From contig JAALGZ010000029.1 of assembly GCA_015227615.1 (NCBI GenBank), forward strand, positions 248,001 to 312,000: a stretch of 64,000 nucleotides of DNA. The letters are read 5' to 3'. How positions within the stretch are numbered: position 1 is the stretch's first letter; each line of letters opens with the position of its first letter. Below, one piece after another: positions 36,637-49,155 of the stretch. The stretch is from Labyrinthula sp. Ha. Taxonomy: Eukaryota > Sar > Bigyra > Labyrinthulida > Labyrinthulaceae. Below the pieces are notes generated by a model. It searched no databases. It had not been told where the DNA came from and saw only the letters and a program-made list of their open reading frames with translations. The position numbers were made by a program, and so were the translations under genes.

Positions 36637-39600
36637 ATTATTGTTTTATAGAGTTTGTTATGGTTTATCAGCACCTTATTGTCCATCGGCAAAATGTAGA
36701 GTTAGGGAGTGTTACATGCGACCATATTATAACAATACAGACACAGTTTGGTCCAGGGAATGCCAGTTATACACAGAAATTCAATATCAGGACCAGAAAA
36801 TCTAATGTATTACAAATAGAGATCAATTCATTTCTTAAACGGCTCAATGACATTCAGCTGTATAAATATATATTCTTCTTACAATTAGAAAGATATAACG
36901 GACATAATTACATTTGACGAAGAGTGATTTTATCCACCGAGAATTCTCAATATTAAATATATAGTAATTAACCGATAACTTTGAGAATGTATAAAAAAGT
37001 TCGGGATAATTCTTAACAAGTTATCCATATTTTAGTATACAGATATTATACATGCTTTATATATGGAATTATAAAAGAGAATGATATAATATTTCTATTT
37101 TTTTTTATTGGGGTAGATATTGTATAGTACTAGATAGAACTAATTATTGGTAAAATAATATTGGAAAAGTTTAGTAGATAGATCGACGCTATCTTTTATT
37201 ATATGTAATAGTTAAGTTACTCACAAGGTAAAGAAAAGGTATTATTAAGACAAGAGATATCTATGACAATACCAACAGGTAGTTCTTAGTCTATGGAAAA
37301 CATATATAGACCTATTAACATATATAACAAAGGTTTACCCTTTCAAACGACAAACTGGTGCAAGAATATATCGTTACCATATATTCTCACCTACAATTGT
37401 GATTGCCCAATTGAAAATGATATATACCTTAAGAAGAAGAACTAACCTGGTACGAAGTCAATCAAAGGCACAAATTCAAATTTCAACAAAACTGAAATCA
37501 TGAGGAGTAAGAGACCAAACATCTATTTAGCAGCAAGGAAAAAGATAACTTGGCAAATTAAAATTTTTAGTCGTTGGAACATTATTAAAAGAATTATTGT
37601 TGAGCTTCCTTATAATCTACTTCTCAGCATCTGAAGCACAATCTAAACATTTAAAAAATAAGAAGATTTAATTTTGCGCAATCTACTAGAGAGGAGAATA
37701 GACTTCTTTGTAATTCCTGAAGGGCTTATTCAAAATTGGAAAGGAAATTAGATCGTGTTCTCTGGAGGGGTAATTTACTCTATACAGCACGTGGCAGCGA
37801 AACCTTTAATTTTAATTCTAATATACTCAGTGTTACTCCCATAAGCGCTAACGTTAAAGCGAGAAAAGAGAAAACCATTAAGCATACCGGCTACTATATA
37901 TGCTGCCAAGAAAAGAAAAATGAATAAAAGTAAACTTAATCATAACGTACATGAGCCATATGCGGCAAAAAGTCTCATCACAAAGAAAGATGGACTCTGA
38001 CTATAAATTAAAGTTGCCGCAGATCTTATGTCATTATTCTGCCAGCCTCTTTAAGTATACCTAAGTTTCTGTGAAAGGTTGTGTAGACCATAGATGGTGT
38101 ATACATAAATGATAACCTGAGGTAGACAATCTTGAGTGCATGGAACTCATGAAAAGTTTATCAATATAATCGTATTAAGGGTGGTTGTGTGCGTTCCTAA
38201 GCTGGGGAAGCTCTGTCAATAAGATTCAGACTAAACGAGGTTCATGTATCAAGCCACGGAACTGTAAGGCCCCATAGTACATCACTCCCTCAATGATACT
38301 TAGCCTTATCTCTGATACTGGTGTTTACCTGAGGTTCCATGTTTAGTTTACCTTGAAAGAGAAAAATGGAGCTTGTTTCAGCTTAACATATAACTACTAA
38401 GAGACATTTAACGTAGCTTGAATTTCTTATAAACAGTCACCATGCCATTGGCTTGTCAGACAATTATTCCCTAGTTAGTCCATGATGTCGAGGTTAACTT
38501 GGTTGTATTCAACTCAACTTACTCTTGGCATTGTCCTTCTCTTACTTTGAGCAGATAGCCTCGTCTAGACAATTTTGTGAGAAAGTGTACATAAACTGTG
38601 CTTTCTTGAGTATACGGAAAAATGATTTTTCTAACACAATTAGTGTACTTGTAATTTATTTGCTAAATTGCGATATGGAAGATGGGCTTCAGATATATAC
38701 TAGATTTCGCTCAATACTTGAGGGGGCAGCCACTATTCAAAACTTCAGTTATTCTTAATGAAAGAAGAAAAACTTTTCTAGTTTTTGCCAAAAATAGATA
38801 CTTTGTTATAAGACCAACTCCTGCTTGTTTTGATTCAATACCTGTAATGGTACTTGAGAGAGCTAGCAATGAATTTCTCCTCTGGAATTAAAAAAAAACA
38901 GCATTCTCTCACGAAATGCTCAACATATATGAATCTCACGCTCGTAGCGTCAAATATAGTGTTTTTTCGCTAAATCTTGGAAAACAAGTTTGGTAGTAAA
39001 ATGTCGATGCAAGGCCCAGCTCTAGTCACAAACGCCAACTAGAGGCTCTATGTGATATATTCTAAGGTTCAAGTGTAGACTTGTGTTGTTTTAGAATGAT
39101 CACTGATTAATAGGTGGTAGTAACTAATATCTTAGTCCTTTCTTGAGCGTGACTTACCTTAGCCTATTATTTTTAATGGTAAACTTTGTAAACTCTTGTC
39201 AGGACCAAATATAATTGTTGCACAACTAGAGAAGAATTACAAGCCACCTGTTTCCCTAGCAGTAGTTGAAGTTTTTGTTTCTGTTTAAACTTAGATAGTG
39301 CTCGTTGATGAGTACCCAAAATAAATAAAGCATATATTTAATAATCGGAAAGAAAAAAAATTTAGGATCATATGAAGACTATAAATAAATTTTTCTTTGA
39401 CTAAAGGGTATTATAGTAAATTCCAAAGTCTCACCGTATCAAAAATGGTTGATTTTGCACGTTACAGGCACATGTTATTAGGTTTTCCTCTAATTAGAAA
39501 TATATTAACATTTGCCGGTATGAAACAATTTAATTCTTGGTTCAAGTTAGATCTATTAGGTATAGTTTCCATAAGATAGGGATCGGAGTGATATACCTCT

Positions 39601-42600
39601 AGAAAAATTTTAGGCTTCATTCACAGAATACATAGTTTTAGCAAGTTAAACTAAGCCAAGGTAGCTGATTCTCAGGAGTTTGGACCACTAAAATAGGATA
39701 TAACTTAAGACAGATTTTGCGAGTAATGGATTTTCACTAGCGGACATGAAGGTGATGAAACCTATATGACCGGTTTCACATTAATACTCTCGCCTCGAGT
39801 AATTGTTTCTCTGTGCGATAGCCTGAGAGCATATGCAACAAATGAAATCGAGGTTTGATCCCTTGTTCAATGTGCTTTTTAATGCTATTTAGTTTTTTCC
39901 TAGTCTTGTTAGCTGATTAAGGTTAAACTCAATTGGTGCTCTTTCTTCTATAGCTGCTCAGTTATTTAGTGTATTATATGGTTCAATATGAACCACTATA
40001 CATAGAATTGGTCTCTTTGAATTTTACTGACAAGTATTAAAATAAGCAAAACTATGCAAGCAATCTGATAATGAAAAAACATGTACATTATTTATATCAT
40101 CACTAAAGGTATTTCTCTTTAATGTTTTGCGGTGTTAAGTTGCTTCCCTTATACTTATCTCTTATAGTCATTGATCACCTGGAAATAAAAGTTCTTGTAT
40201 TTGCTTTTGCTTTTACTCTTTTTTTTACTTAAGTGCTCTAAACATATTCTACAGAGATACTTCACATTATGGGTTATATAGTACTCTAACTATTTAACTA
40301 TTAACATAAAGTACTTGTACTAAAATTCGCTTGACGCTGTGGCTTATACACTTTAAGACATTTGGACTATGTATATGTGAACAGTAAGAACTTTACTGGA
40401 AGGCAATTATCATAAGTGGTTTTCTTCCAAGTAAACGTGCGAAATCTTACATTTTCATGAAAATGTTTTGAAGAATAGATAAAGAAACATCAAGTACCAA
40501 AGAGCTTTAATGAAAAATTAAGCCGGGTATCTAAACTAAGAAAAAGAAGGGCTACATGTCTACAAACTCTTCAAATTTTATTTTCTATTTATAATTTGCA
40601 AATTTCGGTTTATCCAGCATGCTCATTAAAGTGCTTATTACCCAAAAAAATCTTCAAAGAAAAAAATATTTCAAAATCTTCATTGGAGACGACAGCAGTT
40701 AGGATTGCTGTCTGATACTATCATTGAACATGACATGAGTATTAATATTTTTCATAAACGTTAAGTATGAGAAGTATTTCCCTATTTTCTTTTAGTGATA
40801 AGAAAAAATATAGAAATTTCAAGCTGTTGTACTTGTTTTCCCGGTTGGTATTTGATACTGTTAGTTCTTAGATTTCTCAGATTTTGCATCTCCAGGCATT
40901 CTTAGTCATCCATAGTTTTACGTCAAAAATGTTCCGAATCCAGAGGATTGAAACTCAAGTTCAGTTTTCCTTAGTTTTCGTTTGCACATTGGTCTATATA
41001 CAATTTAACTAATAGAAAAAAATATATTAGAATACTGTCCTGCTGTTTTTCACTCATATAGATTTCAATATCAACTATAGATCTACTAAGAAAAATTCCA
41101 GACCACCCAGTTCTTGGGGATTGTTTATGTACACTGGTTAATTGCAAAATTCTAACGGGTCAAATTAACAATTTTGTGGAGGCTATATCTGAAACCAAAA
41201 CTTAATAAAAGTATCATGCAGAGAATGCTCAACGATTATGTGATCCTATTGCGCCCGATATATTATGCCGCATTAATAAAACTCAAGCATATTTTGAATA
41301 ATACCAAGTCAAGTGCATTATAATCAAGAAGCCAAAATTATTGAAAAGATAGTTCGAGTTCAGCTAACTTCATATCAACTATCACTCCTAACGACAAGTA
41401 TCCCTTTAATTGTTCTGGAATGATTTTACCTGTAGGTAGTACTTGGGTAAGCTCCAACAGAGTATAATAAAAAGCATTTTTGGTACAGGGTCTTAATAGA
41501 AGATATGTTCTACGACTATAAATGGTAAAATATAATGTTCTCGAATGAGGTACAATAATCATAAGCGTAAAATCGAAAGCTTTCACTGTGTAAAACCTTT
41601 CTGGAGGTCGGCGGTATCTATTTCTCAACCAGTACAAATAGTAATCATTGACCGCAATATTAGGTTTTAGAAAAATATGTTTAATAATATCAAATCTGAT
41701 ATTGTCTTATTAGTGTTTTTTAAGAGAGTATACAGGTTTTCATAGTGTTTAAGATCAAAATTTATCCCAAGTTTTGACCATGAATAAATTCATATCCGCA
41801 CTTATTTTAGAAGTTAATTAGTTCATACAAACAAACATTTTTTATAATGGAGGACAACACGGATATATTTGAAAACACAATAATAGCCAAGACATAAATT
41901 TAAATTGAACACGCAAAGCCATATGTACCACATTATCATCGTTGTTATAGTGGAGCTATGTATTTCATGAATTTCAACGTAGTAAAGTTCCCTGGCACTT
42001 CTTCCATACACACTAAGTAAAGATCTTGACTTAGTCTCAGACCTGAAACAGAAAGAATCAATGCCCAATCAGTTCCAATAAAGAGAATTCTAGGGCGTCA
42101 CAAAGCATTATGATTCTAAGGTAACCATGCAGAAATATTAAACCATCTGTGAAAATATCTTAGAAGGTATGTTTTCAAGGGAGCTCGCGAGTTATGGTTT
42201 ATGACTACTAAGTAAATATTGGTTACATTTTCCCCTTCGAACAGAAGCTGTGACAACATGTCAAAATGCTCAGCTCGTTACAGTATTCGAGATGTTTTGA
42301 TTTTTTTTGCTAAGCACTGTATGAAAACTGGCTTGAGCGCTCAGTAGTTATGTACTAGTTAAGAGGTAGTTTTTTATACAGTATAGTTAGTTGAAGAGTA
42401 CCTATTTAATGTCATGAGAACTTGTTGGGAAGCTAACGGAACCATGGTTGACTCATCTGTAGCCAACCACTTTGAGCTCCCCATAGGGAAATTGTAAACC
42501 CCATTATGTCCAGAGTAGTGAAACAAAAGAATTATTAACAGAATAATGGAGTATTGGTATGAGAAATAAAAGATATTTTTAAGTAAAAGCAATTAATGCA

Positions 42601-44610
42601 ACATACCTTATAAAGTAAGGGTATCTACTTTAGCCGGCATGAGGGACAAGCAAGTAATGCAAAAAGGGTTGATTCATCCAAGTAGCCAGTCCAAGTCCTT
42701 ATACCTTGTTTAAAAGAGCTTGAAAAACTTCGACCTGCGACATAAAAAAAGTTAATCTCTTGAAATTCTAATTGATATTCAAAGAAAACAGTCTATATAG
42801 GTAGTCTGGTTTTCATCAGCTAGACAACAGGTGATAAAACTCCAAGGAGAAGAAGAGAAAAGAATGAGCGTTAGTTAGAACTGAGAAGTTTCGAGGAAAC
42901 AATTTCCTATTCTCGTCCCTGCCAAAGGAAGAACTTCTAAGGAAATGTTAGTTTCAAACTTCTTATGTTCTGCAATACCACAGCAGTTTTCTCAGTGAAC
43001 TTGTTCTTTGGCAAACTCTTCATTATCTACTTACTTAGATTGAGAACCAGTGACACTAGTCTTCAATCAATGTCGTTCTTGTTGTGCTTCAACCATTTTT
43101 GTTATTTTCTTTCTGACTCTATTCGCATCTTTCATGCTGTTGTACTTAATTTAGCACTAACCTTGTTCCATCTTTTAACAATAGTGCCGTTGTCAATAGA
43201 AGACCATCATCTGGACCACTTGTAGGGTATGGTAAGGTTTATTCAGATCTACAGCAGCTGACATTATTGCCTAAACCAGTTGGAGCACCATAACAATAAT
43301 TTGTTCTAGGGGGGGTGAAACACCTTCTCTGGTAACAAGTTGCTCTAAGAATACTAGCACTTCATACTTTAAAGGCATGGTATTCATTTTTTTTCATTCA
43401 GCAATAGTGCACTCGTTTCACAATGCTCTACTATCTAGCAGTATTTACAGCGATGTAACATTTACGTTTCAGCTAGTAAAGTATGAGGTATCCCTTAGTT
43501 GCTACTCTCATTTGGGTCAACTTTGCAAGAGAAGTCTTTCAAATTTTAGTTTGTTTATGAACAGGTACTATAACTCAGGGTAACTCCAGCATCCATCTAT
43601 CGTTTTATATGTGCTTGTTACACATGCTTTTCCCTTAAGGTTTGATGTTAGATACTACTTTACGTTGGAAACAATTTAGATATTCTCAAACCAAATATGC
43701 ACTTACTGAGATTTAATAGTGTTTTAGTTGTACCAAATTCAGAGCTACTTGAAGTAATTCCAACTTATTCTTGCTAAGAACACTGATCCAGGTTTAAAAA
43801 GAAGATGCTAATGTCTTGTCAGATAATAGCGAAACATATTTCTTCATCATGGTGGCACCTGCTGCTATATTACTAGACAAGTGGCTCGCGCAACAAAACC
43901 ATGACCACAAATTCGTCATTTTTTGGAGGGAAAAGTTCCCCGCTACATGCTGCTAACTTAGTGATTTGTAATGTTTACTGGTGATAAATATCAACAAACT
44001 TGATGATAAGTTCCGTATAGGTAAAGTAAGATTTTTCGGATACTGCTTCCTTGAAAATAATGCTATAAACAAGCACAATCCTCTAGACACCCTGGCAGAT
44101 AGGTTAAGGTTGATGCCAAATTTGAAAGAACTTGTATCTCTGTAGGCTTTAATGGATTAAAAAGCTACTTTCGTTTGGGCTATGACTCATTCTGTAGAAA
44201 CATGATTACAGCACTAGCTTTCTACTGAAGAGATCAAATTTCACTACAAGAATTGACTGATTTATTTCTGATTGCTTCGATTTTGCAGGAGTAGCGAACC
44301 AACTATTGTTGGAAAAAGTACTCTGACTATTCAACGCTATATTTGCCAAAACGGTAATAGCAATATTCTTCCCCTTGTAAGCGTGGCTTGATTTTGTTTG
44401 TATTTTCTCAGTGATCTGTTTCAGCCACAAATGCAAAGGATGTTGCTAGATCTTTTTGGGGAAAATGGTTTGAATACAGTTCCTGTAGTTGAGTTGAGTT
44501 TCTCGTAGTAGTTTGTTTGCCGCTTGAAGCAGTTGAAAGAAGCGTATGAAATTAAGTAAATCAAAAGCTTAATTCTGAAACGATAATAAATGAGGGTCAT
44601 AGCTTTAAAC
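36637..44610. other. gene-poor AT-rich segment (8 kb)
   Basis: The longest frames are about 100 codons (41338..41637 on -, 42965..43225 on +) and show no domain, no signal peptide and no mini-intron chain I could extend. No RNA gene, tandem repeat or retroelement motif is recognised. It is the largest empty stretch of the window. Confidence 0.5.
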
Positions 44611-47298
44611 TTAGAGTTTATCCAAGAACTTGTCTAAAGTTGGAATTTCTGGGTTAATTCCCTTTCTTTCTCTGATCTTCAACACAATTTCGTTGGTCTT
44701 ACTTCCTGGTTCCAATGGGCTGCTGTTCATCTTTTCCCAGTGATGGAAACTACATTGTGGAAATGCCTTTCCAGCAGTCTTACTTCTAAGAGCAGCTGTG
44801 AAACCGAAACTTTCACTTACAGGAAGATATGCTTTCAATTGCACAATTGGACTTCCTGGTCTCTGCTCTTCACCAACAACAATACCTCTTCTTGTAGTTA
44901 GGACACCATAGATTCCTCCCATTGCATCTTGAGGACAACTGATATCAGCAAGATACATTGGTTCAAGCAGAGTTGGACTGGCAGTTAACATACCAGCATA
45001 AGTGACTCTTCTTGCAGTTGGAAGAATTTGCCCAGCACCTCTATGAATAGCATCAGCATGAAGAGTCACATCTAGAACTTTCATGATCAAACCACGCACA
45101 ACTTCTTCAGCCATAGGACCTTCTTTAGTAGCCCATTGGAATCCACTTACACAATGGTCCTTGATTTCATTCAAATATTGCACACCCTTTGAAGCGTCTA
45201 ACAAGAAGTTTGGTCCAGTTCCTTCTGGTCCGAAAGCCCAAATTTTTCGGGCTTCGTCGTTATTCATTCCATATTTGTCGCTCAAAAGTCTCGCTCTCTT
45301 CTTTACTTCATCTCTTGGTCCAATATCCCCTTCTTCGATAGCTTCGGCCACTCCATCTGGAAGAACGTCAGCCTTACAGAATAACCTGTTATGCTTATTA
45401 ACGGATTTACTCAACACTGTTTGACTAGATTCTTCAGTTACAGTTTCTCTGTATGATACTACAGGATCTGAAACTCTGATAGGAGCACCTCCCATAAAGT
45501 CTTCAGCAAGATCTTTTAAACAGATTTCTAAGTGAAGCTCCCCAGCTCCAGCTACAATATGCTCACCAGATTCAGCTGTTTGACAAAGAACAAGAGGATC
45601 TGACTTAGAAAGTCGTTTCAATCCTTCTACTAGTTTTGGGAGATCTTGTGGGTTCTTAACATCCACAGCCACACGAACAACCGGGGAAACTGAGTACTTC
45701 ATGGTTTTGAAGTTATGTGCATCCTCAAAGGTGGTAATTGTACCGGTCTTAAGCAAGTACTGATCAACTCCAACCATGGCAACATTGTTTCCGGCAGGAA
45801 CATCAGCAACCTGCTCTACATATCTTCCCATCATAATAAGAGTTCTCTGGATACTCTTAAGATGTAGATCTTTCTTTTTCCCAGGTTCATAGTTAGGTCC
45901 CATGATTCTAACCTTTTGCCCAGTAGCAACTTTACCTGCAAACACTCTTCCGAAAGCATAGAATCTTCCCTTATCACTTGTAGGAACCATCTTACTTACA
46001 TACATCATTAATCCAGTACTTCCGTCACATTCTCTAATTGCAGCGGCCGCTTGGTCGTCTAATGGTCCTTCATAAAGTACCGGAAGACGGTATTTCTGAG
46101 CTCTTTTAGGTGATGGCAAGTGAACAACCATCATTTCCATCAGAGCATCAGCCGCTGGGAGCCATTTTTGCATGACTCTCTTAAGGAGAGGTTTTCCAGC
46201 CAGCTCGAGCTCATCTTTCTTAAGGGTCACATTCAAAGCCTTCAACATCTTTGTGATTTTCTTCTTTTTGTCGTTCATAATAGCGTCAAACAATTGAGAA
46301 ATAGGATCAAGACAGAATTGAACAAATGCTCTCTTCAAACCCTTGGAAATGTTCTGGTTAGGGTTTCCCTTCTTCCATTTCCCAGCTGCAGAATCAAGGA
46401 AGTAATCTCCCCATAGTCTTCTCATCATATCCTGTGGCTTAATACCAAACTTCTGCGCATACATAACTGCAAACTTGTGAAGAGTGAAACCCCACTGATG
46501 AAGTCCACTTCCAAAAGCAACAGTTCCTACAGCAGGGTCTACCTGAAGAGGTCCCATACCACCTTCTTTATAGTCCTTCTCCGGATCCTCTGCCTCATAT
46601 GGTGCAATGATAACATTGACACTTTCCACAGCTTTTCTAAAGTTTTGGTAAGCCTCCTCTGGATCCATATGAAGCTCAAGAAAGGCTCTATCAAGCTTAT
46701 TAACCATAAGCACCGGCTTAATCTTTTCTGCCATAGCTTGTCTCAAAACAGTCTCGGTTTGGACGCATACTCCCTCGATACAATCAACTACAACTAGTGC
46801 ACCATCAGTGATTCTAAGAGCAGCAGTAACTTCAGAGGAGAAATCAACGTGACCTGGACTATCGATCAAATTAATCAAATAATTGTTTTGCATAGCGTCT
46901 TTGTCCTTAACATCAACTTCTTCCCCAACCACATCTTCCACACCTGACTTGGTTGTGTCTTGAGTAGCATCAAGATAAGATTTAATATCATACTTGAAAA
47001 ACATAGTCATACCAGTTGACTTAATTGTCACACCACGTTCTTGCTCATCAGCTCTTGTGTCAGTGAACCTTGCTTCTCCAGCATTCTTCGCAGCAATAAT
47101 ACCTGCCTTAGATACAAGGGAGTCGGTAAGGGTAGATTTTCCGTGGTCCACGTGAGCAATAACACTCATTGAACGAATGTTGTCTGAGTAGTCCATAAGG
47201 GCTCTCAGTTGTTCTACTGTGAAGTTCACCTAGAAAATATTATATTAGGTCACAATAGGCAGCAAGACATTATTTTTGCAAATAAAACGATGTACCAT
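44611..47298 (-). CDS. EEF2: translation elongation factor 2 (two exons)
   Basis: The long exon 47229..44611 opens with GTGAACTTC ([15 protein letters not shown]) directly after a CTAG acceptor, and family proteins start MVNFT. The initiator ATG is placed at 47298..47296, followed at once by GT; this gives a 66-nt phase-0 intron (47295..47230) and an 873-residue protein. The GTPase domain carries [29 protein letters not shown] and NKLD. The C-terminal half has the diphthamide loop [11 protein letters not shown], the histidine of which is the target of diphthamide synthesis and of ADP-ribosylating toxins; the usual GGGQ reads GAGQ. The protein ends DKFLDKL as usual. EF-2 drives ribosome translocation in the cytosol. 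The exon-1 assignment is inferred; the rest is certain. Confidence 0.96.
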
Positions 47299-47520
47299 AT
47301 TTCTATTGTCTTTTGTTACGTCTGTGTCTTATTCTTGAGAGAAAGATCTGAAGATTTTATTTTGTTTCTTTCGTTATTTTCTTGGTTTTGTGAATCCGAT
47401 TTCAGTGGCCAAAGTATGAGCCAATCATATTCAATACTTGTCCAATGATATCCGAACCCTAAAAGATACTTACGCGTGATATGTCCGTTAAGTAAAAGAG
47501 AAGAAAAAGCGAAGAAAAAG
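47299..47520. promoter_or_regulatory. divergent promoter region between EF-2 and a small gene
   Basis: 222 bp between two start codons on opposite strands. CCGTTAA at 47485..47491 followed by a purine-rich leader (AGTAAAAGAGAAGAAAAAG) leads into the + strand start, matching the motif seen before other genes here. No obvious TATA box for EF-2. Confidence 0.4.
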
Positions 47521-47855
47521 ATGGAAGAGGTGTTTTCAAGTGTATAAAATAATTTTAGAAAATCCAGAGCTGGCTCCTCGAGTGCAAACAGGTTTCGTTA
47601 AGTTTATTCTTGATTTGTAGTTAGAGAGGTTATGTAGGTCGCATGTGTTCATTAACTGTAGTTCAGGACAGGGTAGACGACATTGCAGTTCAAGAAGCAA
47701 GACTTGTATAGATGGGTTTTACTCTCAGCCTTTAGAAGAATCAGATATTTCTCTCAAAACCTACATTCAATCAGGGAATGTTTCGAAAGCTTGAAAAGTT
47801 AGTCCAGGAGTGTGAAGGCAAGATGCAAGAACTACAAGACTTGGTCAATCCTTAG
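47521..47855 (+). CDS. 82-residue protein spread over four exons, unknown function
   Basis: Exons 47521..47539, 47568..47596, 47625..47705 and 47736..47855, with GT..AG introns of 28, 28 and 30 nt, join in frame from ATG to TAG. The product starts MEEVFSKLAPRVQTGFRGYV and passes through QDRVDDIAVQEARL. It ends with a probable coiled coil, MFRKLEKLVQECEGKMQELQ. The case rests on the three introns having the length seen in conserved genes of this window, the frame closing exactly, and CCGTTAA plus an A-rich leader 30 nt upstream. The stop is 3 bp from the stop of the convergent neighbour. No family is recognised; the first 20 residues faintly recall the start of the RPA3 OB-fold, which I would not rely on. 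Confidence 0.55.
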
Positions 47856-47858
47856 GAC

Positions 47859-48498
47859 TTATACTGCATAATCTACTTGTTCAAGAAACCGTTTCAAAAA
47901 TATTGAAAAATCAGGAAAACTAATTGGATAAAAAATTCCTGTCATATTTTCTTCTTCGATTCGTCTACAAACCGTAGTTGAGAGTGACTTTAGTATATCA
48001 GTTTTCTTTGAAACATTATTCTGTCCACAGTCGAGCTGAAATCGCAGAAGTGTACAATCTTCACTGTCATCTTTCTCAAAGCCAATTAACAAAGCGATAA
48101 TCTTATCATCAACCTGGTTTGAAATTAACTTGAAACTAATACAATATTTCTTCGGTTTTGTCATTCCTTCTATCTGTTCTTTCTCTGATTTTCCTATTAT
48201 TGCCTTCTGAGAAGGAATATTCATGTGCAGCTCTTTAGAATCTGTATCAGGGAAGAAACTTGAACTTGATTCCTTTGGGGTTACTTTTTCTTCTTCCTTT
48301 TTCTCTTCAGAGACTTGATTGAAAACTTGGTTAAACGTTCTCTGATACTTTTTTTCTAGTCTCTGCACCAATTTCTTTTCATAGCCTTTGTATTTTATTA
48401 AAATATCATCAATCTCTGCAACTTTTTTTGGATTAACCTATTTCTTTTGAAAGAAAAACATCTACTTCCTGATAAAACTTAAATAAGCTCTCTTTCAT
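47859..48498 (-). CDS. 203-residue protein with FY..NP..DDIL.KYKG.E N-terminal motif
   Basis: Exons (minus) 48498..48466 and 48437..47859 with a 28-nt intron. The join yields MKESLFKFYQE-VNPKKVAEID and then DILIKYKGYEKKLVQRLEKKY. I recall this helical pattern ('FY.k.nP.kv..vd.iL.kYkG.E..L...L.kKY') from many protist proteins, including kinetoplastid and stramenopile ones, where it is a short stand-alone module of unknown role. A Lys/Glu-rich linker and a C-terminal region (about 110-203) with a predicted mixed alpha/beta fold, ISFKLISNQVDDKIIALLIG, follow; no family assigned. The start codon is only 27 bp from that of the divergent EF-hand gene. Confidence 0.65.
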
Positions 48499-48524
48499 GT
48501 TTTTATACGTTAAAATATGATAAA
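48499..48524. promoter_or_regulatory. 26-bp gap between divergent start codons
   Basis: Start codons at 48498 (minus) and 48525 (plus) face away from each other with only 26 bp between. The gap holds ACGTTAAAA (48507..48515). The promoter of each gene must therefore overlap the other's transcribed region, or leaders must be almost absent. Confidence 0.5.
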
Positions 48525-49043
48525 ATGAAATCTGCAGAACTTTCAAAAGAAGAAATTCAGGAGCTACAAGAAATATTCAATCTGGTCGACACAGATGGTG
48601 GTGGTAGCATTTCGAATGAGGAATTACGTGAGCTAATGCAAACCTTAGGAATCAACGCAACTCAGGAGGAGGTTGACAATATGGTTCGTGAAATTGACCA
48701 AGACGCGAATGGCGAGATTGATTTTGATGAATTCGTGGCTGTTATGTCGAGAAAAGTAAAATCTTATACTAAAGAAGAGGCTCTGGAGGCTTTTGAGTAT
48801 TTCGAACGTGATGAGCATTTAACCGTGAACCGGCCAGAGTTAACCTTTGAAGATGGAGGTAATATTCAAAGGAATGAGGTTACTGGAAAAATTAGTGTTG
48901 ACAAACTGAAGAATATTTTAAAGCAGTATTCATCGAAATCAATAGAGGAAGCTAAGCTAAATCAAATAATGAACAGGTTAGAACTGGATGATGATGGTTT
49001 TTTTGACTATAAGGAATACCTTGAAATAATTCTGAATCAATAG
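48525..49043 (+). CDS. calmodulin/centrin-like EF-hand protein with an expanded third hand
   Basis: 172 residues, single exon. EF-hand 1 loop DTDGGGSISNEE is at 22-33 and EF-hand 2 loop DQDANGEIDFDE at 58-69; both are canonical. The third hand is broken: after FEYFERD about 20 extra residues are inserted before GKISVDKL, and the loop lacks the regular D-x-D-x-D spacing. The fourth loop ELDDDGFFDYKE (about 153-164) starts with E instead of D but keeps D/D/G/E. Two N-terminal hands should bind Ca2+; the C-terminal lobe is probably weak. This suggests a specialised Ca2+ sensor, not true calmodulin. It is divergent from the preceding gene and shares its tiny promoter region. Confidence 0.85.
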   Translation: MKSAELSKEEIQELQEIFNLVDTDGGGSISNEELRELMQTLGINATQEEVDNMVREIDQDANGEIDFDEFVAVMSRKVKSYTKEEALEAFEYFERDEHLTVNRPELTFEDGGNIQRNEVTGKISVDKLKNILKQYSSKSIEEAKLNQIMNRLELDDDGFFDYKEYLEIILNQ

Positions 49044-49155
49044 GAGGCCGCCAGTCACAAAACATGGGGGATCCGATATACAACTTCCTTGTAGAATTAT
49101 TGAGAATAGAATCTAAACAAAAAAACGAAATACCATAAGCTGGGATAAATAATGA

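Noticed and set aside
39840-39870. GAGGTTTGATCCC as a tRNA B box
   Set aside because: No matching A box or foldable cloverleaf around it.
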